Origin: Clostridia bacterium
GTDB lineage: Bacteria > Bacillota_A > Clostridia > Oscillospirales > CAG-272
DNA length: 64,000 nucleotides
Assembly: GCA_017468115.1 (NCBI GenBank)
Contig: JAFUJS010000004.1
Coordinates: 28,605-92,604, forward strand
Reading direction: 5' to 3'
The translations under genes were made by a program, and so were the position numbers. The notes below the pieces were generated by a model that saw only the letters and a list, made by a program, of their open reading frames with translations, was not told the origin of the DNA and made no database searches. Shown here in pieces: positions 35,977 through 46,458 of this stretch. Numbering within the stretch: position 1 is the stretch's first letter; every line of letters starts with the position of its first letter.

Positions 35977-36005
35977 TTGACATAAAAAGGCGTATTTGCT
36001 ATAAT
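35977..36005 (+). promoter_or_regulatory. Promoter of the aconitase gene
   Basis: Consensus TTGACA, 17-bp spacer, TATAAT. Confidence 0.9.
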
Positions 36006-36059
36006 ATAAGCATTAATTTTATCGCTTTACAAGAGTAAAGCAAAATCACGGAGGACAAA

Positions 36060-37979
36060 ATGGGACTTACCATCGCACAAAAAATCATTAAAAATCATCT
36101 TGTTTCTGGAGAAATGAAGGTAGGGGAGGAAATCGCATTAAGGATTGACCAAACCCTGACACAGGACGCAACAGGAACAATGGCATACCTGGAATTTGAG
36201 GCTATTGGCATACCAAGAGTACGCACAAAGCTTTCAGTTGCATATATTGACCACAACACCCTTCAGTCGGGCTTTGAAAACGCAGACGACCATAGATACA
36301 TTCAGTCAGTTGCGAAAAAGTTTGGACTTAGATTTTCCCGTCCAGGCAACGGCATTTGCCATCAGGTTCATCTTGAGCGCTTCGGTGTGCCGGGCATGAC
36401 CCTTATCGGCTCTGACAGCCATACCCCAACAGCAGGTGGTATCGGTATGCTTGCAATGGGTGCAGGCGGTCTTGACGTTGCAGTAGCTATGGGTGGTGGA
36501 GAATACTACATCACAATGCCGAAAATGTACAAGGTTAACCTTACAGGTAAGCTAAGACCTTGGGTCAGCGCAAAGGATGTTAGTCTGGAAATACTCCGTA
36601 TCCTTTCCGTAAAGGGCGGCGTAGGCGCAATTATCGAATGGGGTGGCGAGGGCATAAAGACCCTTAGCGTTCCCGAAAGAGCAACCATAACAAATATGGG
36701 TACAGAGCTTGGTGCAACCACCTCTATCTTCCCATCTGACGAAATCACAAGGGAATTTTTAGTGGCGCAGGGCAGGGGCGATGCTTATACTCCGCTTGAA
36801 AGTGACCCTGATGCCGTATACGACAGAATTATAGACATTAACCTTTCCGAGCTTAAGCCGCTTCTTGCGTGCCCTCACAGCCCTGACAATATTAAGAGCG
36901 CAGAGGAGCTGAGCGGTATTAAGGTTGACCAGGTTTGCATTGGCTCCTGCACTAACTCATCACTTCGTGATATGCTTAAGGTTGCCGCAATGCTAAAGGG
37001 CAAAAAGATTGACGATAGCGTCAGCCTTTCTGTTTCCCCCGGCTCTAAGCAGGTGCTTTCTATGCTTGCCGACTGTGGCGCCCTTTCCGATATTTTGGCA
37101 TCAGGCGCAAGAGTTTTGGAATGTGCATGCGGTCCTTGCATTGGAATGGGCTTTTCTCCAAACTCCGCAGGTGTTTCTCTGAGAACCTTTAACAGAAACT
37201 TCGAGGGCAGAAGCGGTACAAAGGACGCACAGGTTTATCTGGTTTCCCCTGAGGTTGCCGTTGCATCAGCCTTGACCGGTTACATCACAGACCCAAGGAC
37301 TCTTGGCGACCCTGTTGAGATAGTAATGCCCGATGCATTCAAGATTGACGACAGCGCAGTTGTATTGCCTGCAACTGAGGAGGAGGCTAAGGACCTACCA
37401 ATTCTTCGTGGTCCAAACATTAAGCCATTCCCTGAAACAAGCCCTCTTGAAAACAAGGTTACAGCAAACCTTACACTTAAGGTTGGCGACAATATTACAA
37501 CAGACCATATTATGCCCGCGGGCGCAAAGATTTTGCCTTATCGCTCTAACATCCCATTCCTTTCAAAATTCTGCTTAGCAGTTTGTGATGAAACCTTTGC
37601 CCAAAGAGCGCAGGCGGCAAAGAAGAGCATTATTGTCGGTGGCTCCAACTATGGTCAAGGCTCCTCAAGAGAGCATGCAGCTCTTGTTCCATTGTATCTT
37701 GGCGTTAAAGCTGTTATAGCAAAGAGCTTTGCAAGAATCCATGCGGCAAACCTTATAAATGCAGGCATTATGCCGCTTACCTTTGAAAATCCGGAGGATT
37801 ACGACAAGCTTGCACAAAATGACACCCTTACACTCGAAAACATCTTTGAGGGTATGGAAAAGGGTAAGATTACTCTTAAGGCAAATGGTAAGGAAATTAG
37901 CCTTCTTTGCTCATATACCACAAGACAAATTGATATACTTAAAGCAGGTGGACTGCTTGCATATACAAAGGGCGAGTAA
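36060..37979 (+). CDS. acn: Aconitate hydratase
   Basis: Iron-sulfur enzyme interconverting citrate and isocitrate. The 639-residue single-chain protein (domains 1-3, then the swivel domain from about residue 470) carries the cluster cysteines C297 (GSCTNSS), C357 and C360 (CGPC). GSDSHTPTAGG and NYGQGSSREHAAL are substrate-site motifs. This short AcnA type occurs in Firmicutes. GGAGG precedes the ATG. No citrate synthase or isocitrate dehydrogenase is adjacent; phosphoglucomutase follows after 20 bp. Confidence 0.95.
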   Translation: MGLTIAQKIIKNHLVSGEMKVGEEIALRIDQTLTQDATGTMAYLEFEAIGIPRVRTKLSVAYIDHNTLQSGFENADDHRYIQSVAKKFGLRFSRPGNGICHQVHLERFGVPGMTLIGSDSHTPTAGGIGMLAMGAGGLDVAVAMGGGEYYITMPKMYKVNLTGKLRPWVSAKDVSLEILRILSVKGGVGAIIEWGGEGIKTLSVPERATITNMGTELGATTSIFPSDEITREFLVAQGRGDAYTPLESDPDAVYDRIIDINLSELKPLLACPHSPDNIKSAEELSGIKVDQVCIGSCTNSSLRDMLKVAAMLKGKKIDDSVSLSVSPGSKQVLSMLADCGALSDILASGARVLECACGPCIGMGFSPNSAGVSLRTFNRNFEGRSGTKDAQVYLVSPEVAVASALTGYITDPRTLGDPVEIVMPDAFKIDDSAVVLPATEEEAKDLPILRGPNIKPFPETSPLENKVTANLTLKVGDNITTDHIMPAGAKILPYRSNIPFLSKFCLAVCDETFAQRAQAAKKSIIVGGSNYGQGSSREHAALVPLYLGVKAVIAKSFARIHAANLINAGIMPLTFENPEDYDKLAQNDTLTLENIFEGMEKGKITLKANGKEISLLCSYTTRQIDILKAGGLLAYTKGE

Positions 37980-37999
37980 TTTTTGATAGGAGAGAGGAT

Positions 38000-39676
38000 A
38001 TGAAAGAGCTTTCAAAAGAAATACTAGATAGCTATAACCTTTGGCGCACAAGTGAATACTTTGACAAGAAAACAAGAGATGAGCTTTGTGCACCGCTTAC
38101 CAACGAGGAAATAGAGGACCGCTTCTTTTGTGATCTTGAATTCGGTACAGGTGGACTTCGTGGCGTAATGGGCGCAGGCACCAACCGTATGAACAAATAC
38201 ATTATAAGAAAAGCAACACAGGGCTTTGCAAGCTATTTGCTTGATAAGTATGGCAAGGATGTAAAAAGAGGCGTTGCAATCGGCTACGACTCTCGTAATA
38301 ACTCCGATGCCTTCGCAAAGGAAGCTGCGCTTGTTATGGCTCAAAACGGCATTCCTACATACCTTTATACCGAGCTTATGCCAACCCCAACCCTTTCATT
38401 TACAGTAAGGGAGCTTGGCTGTGTTGGCGGTATTGTTGTTACAGCCAGCCACAACCCAAAGGAATATAATGGCTACAAGGTATACGACGAAACAGGCTGT
38501 CAGGTGCTTATTGACGATGCAAACGCAATTATAGGCTATGTAAATGCAATAACAGACCTTTCCACAATCAAGGTGCTTGACGAGGAAACGGCAAGAAAAG
38601 ACGGACTTCTTATGGACGTTCCCTCTAAGGTTTACGAAAGCTTTATTGCAAACGTAAAGAAGCAAGCCCACGATATCGGTGAAAAGAGCGCAAAAATTGT
38701 ATACACACCACTCCACGGCACAGGCAATAAGCCTGTTCGCAGGGTGCTTTCCGACCTTGGCTATGATGTTACAGTAGTTAAGGAGCAGGAAATAAAGGAC
38801 GGCAACTTCCCAACAGTAAACTCTCCAAACCCTGAAAATGCAGAGGCACTCAGCCTTGGCATTAAGCTTTGCGAGCAAATGGGTGCTGACCTTATTCTCG
38901 GCACAGACCCGGACTGCGACAGAGTAGGCATTGCCGTAAACACAAGGGACGGTATGAAGCTCTTTACAGGTAACCAGGTGGGTGCGCTTTTGGTTGACTA
39001 TGTTATTAAGATGAACAAAGCAAGCCTAAGCGAAAAATCCACAGTAATTAAAACAATAGTTACAAGTGAGCTTGGCGCAATCATAGCAAAGCAAAACGGC
39101 CTTAAGGTAATCGAAACCCTGACAGGCTTCAAGTTCATTGGCGACAAGATGAACTACTTTGATAACACAGGCAATGGCGAGTTTGTTATCGGCTACGAGG
39201 AAAGCTATGGTTACCTTGTAGGCAACCACGCAAGAGACAAGGACGCAGTTGTTGCTTCAATGCTGATTTGCGAAATGGCATCCTACTACAAGAATCAGGG
39301 CAAGACCTTGGTTGACGTTATGGAAGAAATCTATAATACATATGGCTATTTCCTTGACAAGCTTGATTCCTACACCTTAAAGGGCATTGATGGCATTGAG
39401 AAAATCAAAGCTATTATGAAGGAAATGAGAAAGCAGGGCAAGGACCTAATTTCGGGCATTTGTCAGGTTAACGACTACACAGTTGGCATAGACGACCTAC
39501 CTAAGGCTGATGTTTTGAAGTTCATATTTGAGGACTCCTCTTGGATTGCAATCAGACCATCCGGAACAGAGCCGAAGATTAAGGTTTACTACTCCGTTAA
39601 GGGAGAAAGCAAGGACGACGCAAAAGAGGTTTTGGACTCTCGCCGTCAGGTAATCGACAAGATTATAAACGCATAA
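38000..39676 (+). CDS. pgm: Phosphoglucomutase/phosphomannomutase
   Basis: Alpha-D-phosphohexomutase of the long Firmicutes type (558 residues). The phosphoserine loop is TASHNPKEYNGYKVY, the metal loop DPDCDRVG, the sugar loop GYEESYG and the phosphate loop RPSGTEPKIK. It links glucose 6-phosphate to glucose 1-phosphate for glycogen and envelope sugars. GAGAGGA precedes the ATG. It may be cotranscribed with acn. Confidence 0.93.
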   Translation: MKELSKEILDSYNLWRTSEYFDKKTRDELCAPLTNEEIEDRFFCDLEFGTGGLRGVMGAGTNRMNKYIIRKATQGFASYLLDKYGKDVKRGVAIGYDSRNNSDAFAKEAALVMAQNGIPTYLYTELMPTPTLSFTVRELGCVGGIVVTASHNPKEYNGYKVYDETGCQVLIDDANAIIGYVNAITDLSTIKVLDEETARKDGLLMDVPSKVYESFIANVKKQAHDIGEKSAKIVYTPLHGTGNKPVRRVLSDLGYDVTVVKEQEIKDGNFPTVNSPNPENAEALSLGIKLCEQMGADLILGTDPDCDRVGIAVNTRDGMKLFTGNQVGALLVDYVIKMNKASLSEKSTVIKTIVTSELGAIIAKQNGLKVIETLTGFKFIGDKMNYFDNTGNGEFVIGYEESYGYLVGNHARDKDAVVASMLICEMASYYKNQGKTLVDVMEEIYNTYGYFLDKLDSYTLKGIDGIEKIKAIMKEMRKQGKDLISGICQVNDYTVGIDDLPKADVLKFIFEDSSWIAIRPSGTEPKIKVYYSVKGESKDDAKEVLDSRRQVIDKIINA

Positions 39677-39681
39677 AAAAG

Positions 39682-39712
39682 AAAAAACTCCGACACGTGT
39701 CGGAGTTTTTTA
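39682..39712. terminator. Bidirectional terminator between pgm and addA
   Basis: Perfect palindrome built on ACTCCGACACGTGTCGGAGT with A and T runs on both sides. Confidence 0.95.
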
Positions 39713-39718
39713 ATTTTA

Positions 39719-42700
39719 TTACACCCTTAGCTCTACATTTTTGGCAAGCGGAACAGAGTAGATAATTACTCTGGAAATCGGCTTGTCAAACATAAGCTGG
39801 CAGGCTCTTTTGTAGTATTTAAGCTGTGTTTCGTGCCTTTTTGTAAGAACCTCTACATAGTTGTCCATTGTTACCTTATCGGTTTTATAATCAACCAGCA
39901 CAAGATTACCGTTTTCGTCCTCAAACAGGCAGTCCACAACACCCTGCACAAGCACATTTTCTGTCTTTAGCTCAGGGTCGGCTGTAAATTCCTCTGCGCT
40001 CAGCATGAGATTAAATCTGAATTCACGCTTTACCCTTTTGGATTTGATTATTTCCTTAAGCAGCGATGAGCCACGGAATTTTTCGATATGGTCCTCATTA
40101 ATCAGTTGGGCAGTTTTTTCGTCAATAAACTTGTCCTCTACCAGCCGTTCAAGCTCCTTTTTGAAGCCGATTTTCTCAAGAGAAGAAAAATCACAAAACT
40201 GCATAAACACGTGAGTTGCGGTACCCTTTTCTGCGGCAGTAATTTCCGGGTCGTCTTTAGACATAAACTTAGGTACATTGTCAAGCGCCTTGTCCAGCTT
40301 AACCTCCTTGTTATCAGTTCCGTCGAGAACAAGAGGCTCCAGCTTAGATACACTTAGCTTAGAAGGCATCTTACTAAGGTGCTTGTATTTGTAATCAAAC
40401 TCAAGCCGCTCCTTTAGAATTTCCACGTATTCCTTAACCAGCCCTTCGTCAGGCTCTGTGCTGCTTACCATGCTTGGAGCCTTAGGCATATCAAGTGGGT
40501 TCAAAATCTGAAGCTCGTAAAAGGGCTGTGGCTGTGTTGCACCGCCGAGAATAAAGTCAATATCCTGTACAGTAGAGTATATCTGGTAAGTAGAAACAAA
40601 TCTAGCCTGGTTTACTATACCCTCATAGTGCTTAAGCGGCTCGGGCAATGAGGCTGTTAAATACAGACCCGTCCTTGCTCTTGTCATAGCAACATAGATA
40701 ACACGCATCTCCTCATCCTTGGCAGAGCGGTGCTTTTGCAAATCAATACACTTTCTCATAAGAGTGTTGTATTTTATAATACCCTCATCCTTGCTTATGT
40801 GTCCGGCAATACCAAGGCTTCTTTCATAAATCAATGAGGATTTTGTAGGCTTATCACACCTTGCTTCAAGGTTACAAACAAAGCAATACTCAAATTCAAT
40901 ACCCTTAGAGGCGTGAATTGTCATAATCTGCACATTGTCAGTTCCGCTGGAGGCAGTTTCCTTAAAGGTTGAGTCCATATTGTCCCTTACATATGCAAGG
41001 AATTTATAAAGCCCCTTAAAGGTGCCGGACTCAAAGGCTCTTGCCTTGTCATAAAGCTTAATCAGGTCCTGTCTGTCCTCACGGCTTACCTGTGAGCAAA
41101 TGCCTGTTTCTGTCATTACGTAGTAAACAGCCTCGTGGGCGGTAAGCCTCTTCACAGCATCTCTGTAGCCGTTAAGAGTATCAACAAATGCCTTTACCTT
41201 GGAAGTAAGCTCTCGTTCGCCCTTGTATTCCAAAGCAGCAGAGAAAAGGGCAAAGTCCTTGCCCCTTGAAAGGCTTCTGATTTTAACCATCTCATCAAGG
41301 CTAAAATCAAACACAGGGGAGCGCATAATGCCTGCCAAGTAAATATCATTGTAAGGATTATCAATAGCATTAAGAAGGCTAATCATCAAGCGGATAAGAG
41401 GCTTTTCAAACAGACCCACCTCAGCGCTTACCTCTGCACTCAAGCCAAAATCGCTGAGCACACGTGCAAATCTTTCGCCAACGCCGTATTTTGTAGACCT
41501 TAAAAGAATGGCAAAGTCAGACTTTGAAAGTGGCTTACCGTTTGGTAAAACAATACCCTTGGCAAGAGTCTGTTTAATTGTTTTCGCAACAAATCTAGCC
41601 TGCGCAAGGACATAGTCCTCCTCCTTGTCCTCGTTATCCTTCATATCGGAGTTGTCAAAAAGACAAATCTGGCAGGGCGGCTCATCAATAACCTTGTCAT
41701 CTTCCTTAGCATAGATAAGCCTGTCCTTAGGCTGGTAGGAAATACCGTCGGTGCCTTCAAACATATAGTCAGAAACCATATTTGTAAAGCTGATAACGTC
41801 CCTATTACATCTGAAGTTTTCGGACATAAAGAGGGACTTACCCTGTCCGTCATCGGCGGGATTAAGCTCCTTATCGGGGAAGGTGGTTTTGTAATGGTCA
41901 AAGATTTCAGGCTCCGCAAGACGGAATTTGTAAATGCTTTGCTTAATATCTCCAACCATAAAGCGATTATTGTTGGAAATTGCCTTGAAAATACTGTCCT
42001 GTAGTGAGTTTGTGTCCTGATACTCGTCAATATAAATTTCGTCGTATCTGTCGGCAATCTCACGTGCAAGGCTCGTTACAGCTCCGTCCTCGCCATAAAG
42101 CAGATTAAGGGTGTATCTGCTGATATCGTTAAAGCTGCAAACAGAGTACATCGCCTTTTTCCTTCTGAATTTCTCGTCAAAGCTGGAAAGCACCCTGTAC
42201 ATTGCACCGCAAATTCTGTTATTTTGTTCAAGCGCAATTTTTATGGAGCCCTCATCAGAGGAATAGTATTCATCCCTAAGCTCAATTAGGTCCTTCTTGA
42301 ATTTTGTACGTATCTTAGAAACAAAGGCGCCGTCAATCATAGTTAAGCTATGGTTGCCAACCTTTTCGGGACTGTATCCGGCAAAAATATTACAAAGTGT
42401 CTTATAATCCCAATTATCAATTCCGTTTAAGGCTCTTTCAATAAGATTCAGGTCGCCGCTAAGCGCCAAAATAAACTTTTTCTCGCCCTTAGGGTCCCCT
42501 TTTATGTAATCTATCAAATAGTCATATGTTGCCTTGTAATGCAAAAGCATTTCCTTGGTGTGCTTTTTTAACACCTTGCCGTATTTTGTGTCAAGAAAAT
42601 CACCACTCATAGTGGCAGGGACCTTAAGACCCTCCAGAAAATCGGCAGTATTTGAAAGGTCCTCGTAAAGCTTTAATAAATTGTCCTTGAGTGCCTCATC

Positions 42701-43189
42701 ATCCTTGTTATCGGAATAGCAATCAACAACCAAATAGAAGTCGTCATCCGGCATTGGGCTATCGTAAAAGTCATCAATAACCTCACCCATAGTTTCCCTT
42801 GCCAAAATATCAAGCTCGCCCTTGTTACCGATACGAATACCGCTTTCCAGCCCAAGCTTGTCAAAATTCGACTTAACAATTTTATAGCAAAAGCTGTCGA
42901 TTGTTGAAATATCGGCGCTGTTTACCTTAACAATTTGCTCGCTTAATTTATCGCTGGGATTTTCCTTGTAGAGATTAAACAGAGCAGTGGAAATTCTTGT
43001 TTTCAGCTCGTTTGCCGCTTCTTTTGTAAAGGTAACGATAAGCATTCTTGAAATGTCCTTGCCGGCATTGATTCTTTCCACAATGCGCTGTGTCAGGGTA
43101 AAGGTCTTACCGCTGCCTGCGCCTGCCGAAATAAGCAGGTCGGAGCCTGTATGCTCAATGGCAAGCGCTTGTACATTTGTAATTCCCAT
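39719..43189 (-). CDS. addA: ATP-dependent helicase/nuclease subunit A (AddA)
   Basis: Helicase-nuclease subunit of AddAB, which resects double-strand breaks for RecA, the Firmicutes counterpart of RecBCD. The 1156 residues contain UvrD-type motif I SAGAGSGKTFTL, motif II YIDEYQDTN, motif VI VAMTRA and a C-terminal PD-(D/E)XK nuclease with LVLVDYKTDKV. The ATG at 43189 is chosen because AGGAGG lies five bases before it and it overlaps the addB TGA by one base; the ATG at 43192 is too close to the site. Confidence 0.97.
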   Translation of the reverse strand: MGITNVQALAIEHTGSDLLISAGAGSGKTFTLTQRIVERINAGKDISRMLIVTFTKEAANELKTRISTALFNLYKENPSDKLSEQIVKVNSADISTIDSFCYKIVKSNFDKLGLESGIRIGNKGELDILARETMGEVIDDFYDSPMPDDDFYLVVDCYSDNKDDEALKDNLLKLYEDLSNTADFLEGLKVPATMSGDFLDTKYGKVLKKHTKEMLLHYKATYDYLIDYIKGDPKGEKKFILALSGDLNLIERALNGIDNWDYKTLCNIFAGYSPEKVGNHSLTMIDGAFVSKIRTKFKKDLIELRDEYYSSDEGSIKIALEQNNRICGAMYRVLSSFDEKFRRKKAMYSVCSFNDISRYTLNLLYGEDGAVTSLAREIADRYDEIYIDEYQDTNSLQDSIFKAISNNNRFMVGDIKQSIYKFRLAEPEIFDHYKTTFPDKELNPADDGQGKSLFMSENFRCNRDVISFTNMVSDYMFEGTDGISYQPKDRLIYAKEDDKVIDEPPCQICLFDNSDMKDNEDKEEDYVLAQARFVAKTIKQTLAKGIVLPNGKPLSKSDFAILLRSTKYGVGERFARVLSDFGLSAEVSAEVGLFEKPLIRLMISLLNAIDNPYNDIYLAGIMRSPVFDFSLDEMVKIRSLSRGKDFALFSAALEYKGERELTSKVKAFVDTLNGYRDAVKRLTAHEAVYYVMTETGICSQVSREDRQDLIKLYDKARAFESGTFKGLYKFLAYVRDNMDSTFKETASSGTDNVQIMTIHASKGIEFEYCFVCNLEARCDKPTKSSLIYERSLGIAGHISKDEGIIKYNTLMRKCIDLQKHRSAKDEEMRVIYVAMTRARTGLYLTASLPEPLKHYEGIVNQARFVSTYQIYSTVQDIDFILGGATQPQPFYELQILNPLDMPKAPSMVSSTEPDEGLVKEYVEILKERLEFDYKYKHLSKMPSKLSVSKLEPLVLDGTDNKEVKLDKALDNVPKFMSKDDPEITAAEKGTATHVFMQFCDFSSLEKIGFKKELERLVEDKFIDEKTAQLINEDHIEKFRGSSLLKEIIKSKRVKREFRFNLMLSAEEFTADPELKTENVLVQGVVDCLFEDENGNLVLVDYKTDKVTMDNYVEVLTKRHETQLKYYKRACQLMFDKPISRVIIYSVPLAKNVELRV

Positions 43190-46100
43190 CATTTCCTCCT
43201 TCTGCAAACAGGCTGGAACTCGCAAAAGTCGCAGGTGCATTTGAATATGCTGTCCTCACGAGGGAGTGCCGCCACGTCGCCGTTTTTCATAGAGGTAACA
43301 ACAGAGGCTACCTTTTCACAAAGAGCGTCATACATTTCATCAAATTCCTTTTCGGAAATATATGAGGAGCTTTTAGCCTTGCGTCCTTCAGCAACAAAGC
43401 GTGGCAAATAGGTGCCATCGCCATTTTTGTCCTGAAGAAAAACAATAGCCTCGTCATCAAGAAAGCGACCGCTGGGTAGGGCATTGGACTTTAGTAGCTC
43501 TGCCTCATAGGAGCTGTCGTCAATACTTGTCTCCTTGTCCGCCTTTAGCTTGTCAATATTAAGTGGCATATAGTATGCGCCGGCAGGCACAATTCTATCT
43601 CTGCCATCAAGCAGTCTTGTCTTAAAATCACAGCTCTTCATTTTGCAAAGACCAAACAGGTATACAAAGAGCTGGAGCTGAATGCCCTCGTTGAACTGAG
43701 CCATAGAGAAGGTCTTGCTGCCCGTTTTGTAGTCAACAACTCTTACGTATGTGTTATTTTCGTCTCTGTAAACGTCAATTTTGTCAGCGCTTCCGTAAAG
43801 ACAAATGCTTGTTCCGTCAGAAAGAGGGATTTCAAGCGGTGGGGCAGACTTAGTACCCGATTTGTCCCTAAAGGAAAGCTCGAAAAAGGCTGGCTCAAAG
43901 GCACCCTGCCTATATTCCTCAACCATCTTTTTAACAATTGTCAAAAGATTTGTTTTCATTCTGGAAAACAGGTGGCTCAGCTTGTTGGAAACAGGCTTTC
44001 CGCCACAAATAGCGTTTATATAGTCGCTTGTCAGCTCCTCAACCAGCTTGGTAATTCCCGCATCGTCGCAGGGCAGGTCCTTGTTGTCCCTGAGCTTAGT
44101 TAAAATGTCCTCAAATACCTTGTGGAACAAATTACCAATCTCCAAGGAGCCAAAATTAAATTTCTTGTTTGAGCGCAGATTAAGCAAATAATTGCAAACA
44201 AACTTAAATCTGCAATCAAGGAAGGTGGTAATCGCAGTTTGCGAAAGCATACGACCACCGGCAAAGAAGCCATCAATGGTTTCGTCTCCTATAAAGCTCT
44301 GTGTATTAGAAAAGCTGTTACATCTTCTTTCAACACCTAGCACCTGGCTGATAGCAGCACCAAGGCTCGGGTCGTCTGTGCCAAGCATTTCCCTCGCCAT
44401 AGCAGGGGAGTAAATTTTATCAATTTCCTGGCTGTTTAGTGTGTTTGTAACGCTAATGCCGGTAAGCAGCTCCTTAATTCTGTTAAAGCCAACAGAGAGC
44501 TTACATTTTTCGCCGGCAATAGTGCCTGTCAGGGCAGAAACGGTGGCACTTCTTGAGGCAATGGCAAGGCTCTGCCTAAAGAACATATATTCATCATCTG
44601 CACGCATGCTGCTGCTTTCGGAAAGCTTAATGCTAATGCCCTCAATCCCCTTGAGTATAGACTTATCCTTATCGTTAAAGAAGGAATCGTCGCTGACAGA
44701 GGCAGGGAACACGCCCTCATTAGCGCCAAGAATAAATACATGCTTAATGCCTCTTGCTCTCACCATAGATGCCTCGGCAACCAAAACATTGTCCTCGCCT
44801 GTTGGAATAGTGCTCAGCTCTGCATCAAGAAGAGCGTAGTGGAGAAGTGAAGCAAATGCCTGTGGGTCGGCAGTAGTATCTCCGCAAACATCAACAATAG
44901 TGTCAAGAGAGGAAAGAAGCGCCTCCCACATCTGCACAATTATGTAGGCATCAGCCTTTGTTGCCTCGCTCTTTTCCTTCTCCAATTTTTCAAGAACATT
45001 GTGGGCATTCAAAAAGTCAACAACGGCTTTTGCGCAATCCTTAACGGTTGCATTTTTTGAAAATGCGCGCGCCAAAATCTCAAGGCGTGAAAGAATAGCC
45101 TCTCTTGCCTCAAGTATTCTTGTCAGCTTTGCTTCCTGCTCAGGGCTCATCATTCCTGCAAAGCCGTCAGGATTGCTTGCCCAATAGCTGATATCACAGA
45201 ACTTTCTTCCGTAAATTCCCCAGCGATAAATATACTCCTCTAAAAGAGCCTCGCTCTGTCTGTCTATATCCGTGTAGCCACACTTAACATAGGACAAAAT
45301 GTCCTCTGCCTTGTATGTTACAATAGCGCTAAGAGCATTAAAGAGCATCTTAACCACAGGTCTGCCCAGCAAATCAGAGGGCAGAGAGAAGAAGTATGGA
45401 ATATCATACTTTTTAAGGGTAAAATCCAAAATCCCCCTATAAGACGACAAATTTCGAGCAATTATTGCAATGTCGGAATATTTGTCTCCGTTAAAAATAA
45501 GCTCCTTAATTCTGGAGCAGGCATACTCGCACTCGCTGAATTCATCGGGGCAGAGCGCCAGATTTACATCCTTGTCCCACGTTTTTGGCGGGGCAGAAAA
45601 ATTCCAGATGTTTTTGTAAATATAAGCCAAGTCCTTGCCCTTGTGCTTTTGGTCCTTGTCAAAGCTACACTCCTTAGGAATATAGCTTTCCGTGTCTGCA
45701 AGAAGCTCCTTGATTCTGTATACGCTTTCGGAAATCTTGGCATATTGCATTTGTCCACGCTTAGTGCCGCTTGGACAGTCAAAGGCAATGGTTACATTTT
45801 TTGCGTCTCTCAGTATAAAGTAAATAATCTCAAACTGACTTTGTGTAAAGCCATAAAAGGAATCAATATAAACATTGTATCCCTTAAAATATTCCTTTTT
45901 GTCAGCCAGACGGGCAAGCATAGCGGCATCATCAAGGGGGTCGCAATATCTCTCTGCAAGAATGCTCTCGTAAACAGGCCAGATGGTTATAATATTCTCC
46001 AGCTTATTTCTTAAATGCTCGTCCTTGATTTTTTCAAGAGCCGCCTCAAGTGAGCCAATGGAAACAGCATAGGTTTTAAGCTCATTAATCGCCTGTAAAA

Positions 46101-46458
46101 ACATAGCGATACAGCTCTTTTCGTGACCCTTCTCAATTTTGTAGCCCTTTATATTCTCTCGGCACTGGCAAATAGCCCTGTACATAACAAGGCTCTTTGC
46201 GCTTTTAGATATGTAGTTATACTTAAGCCCGCCGAAATCACGGAAAACTCTGTTTGCAAGCCTTGTAAAGTTTGTAACCTCACAGTAAAGCTGCGCCCTT
46301 GGCTCCAGCTCGGTTGCAATCTGTCTTTCGGCAATAACGGTTTCCTGCTCGGGAACTATAAGAAAAGAGGGAATACCCCTTTGGCAATCCTCTTTAATTT
46401 TCTCGATTATGTAGGTGCTTTTGCCACTTCCATAATCGCCATAAAGCAGATTAACCAT
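43189..46458 (-). CDS. addB: ATP-dependent helicase/deoxyribonuclease subunit B (AddB)
   Basis: Partner of AddA. The 1089-residue protein opens with the P-loop GDYGSGKST, has an inactivated helicase core and a C-terminal nuclease domain with RVVDYKTGSKTF. Iron-sulfur ligands are in CTCDFCEFQPVC at the end, with one further cysteine expected upstream (CRFKFVC). The ATG at 46458 follows GGGGGGAAG. It overlaps the upstream GtrA-QueG gene by eight bases. Confidence 0.97.
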   Translation of the reverse strand: MVNLLYGDYGSGKSTYIIEKIKEDCQRGIPSFLIVPEQETVIAERQIATELEPRAQLYCEVTNFTRLANRVFRDFGGLKYNYISKSAKSLVMYRAICQCRENIKGYKIEKGHEKSCIAMFLQAINELKTYAVSIGSLEAALEKIKDEHLRNKLENIITIWPVYESILAERYCDPLDDAAMLARLADKKEYFKGYNVYIDSFYGFTQSQFEIIYFILRDAKNVTIAFDCPSGTKRGQMQYAKISESVYRIKELLADTESYIPKECSFDKDQKHKGKDLAYIYKNIWNFSAPPKTWDKDVNLALCPDEFSECEYACSRIKELIFNGDKYSDIAIIARNLSSYRGILDFTLKKYDIPYFFSLPSDLLGRPVVKMLFNALSAIVTYKAEDILSYVKCGYTDIDRQSEALLEEYIYRWGIYGRKFCDISYWASNPDGFAGMMSPEQEAKLTRILEAREAILSRLEILARAFSKNATVKDCAKAVVDFLNAHNVLEKLEKEKSEATKADAYIIVQMWEALLSSLDTIVDVCGDTTADPQAFASLLHYALLDAELSTIPTGEDNVLVAEASMVRARGIKHVFILGANEGVFPASVSDDSFFNDKDKSILKGIEGISIKLSESSSMRADDEYMFFRQSLAIASRSATVSALTGTIAGEKCKLSVGFNRIKELLTGISVTNTLNSQEIDKIYSPAMAREMLGTDDPSLGAAISQVLGVERRCNSFSNTQSFIGDETIDGFFAGGRMLSQTAITTFLDCRFKFVCNYLLNLRSNKKFNFGSLEIGNLFHKVFEDILTKLRDNKDLPCDDAGITKLVEELTSDYINAICGGKPVSNKLSHLFSRMKTNLLTIVKKMVEEYRQGAFEPAFFELSFRDKSGTKSAPPLEIPLSDGTSICLYGSADKIDVYRDENNTYVRVVDYKTGSKTFSMAQFNEGIQLQLFVYLFGLCKMKSCDFKTRLLDGRDRIVPAGAYYMPLNIDKLKADKETSIDDSSYEAELLKSNALPSGRFLDDEAIVFLQDKNGDGTYLPRFVAEGRKAKSSSYISEKEFDEMYDALCEKVASVVTSMKNGDVAALPREDSIFKCTCDFCEFQPVCRRRK

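Noticed and set aside
44441..44839. 132-codon plus-strand frame inside addB
   Set aside because: Antisense shadow of a clear coding region with conserved motifs on the minus strand.
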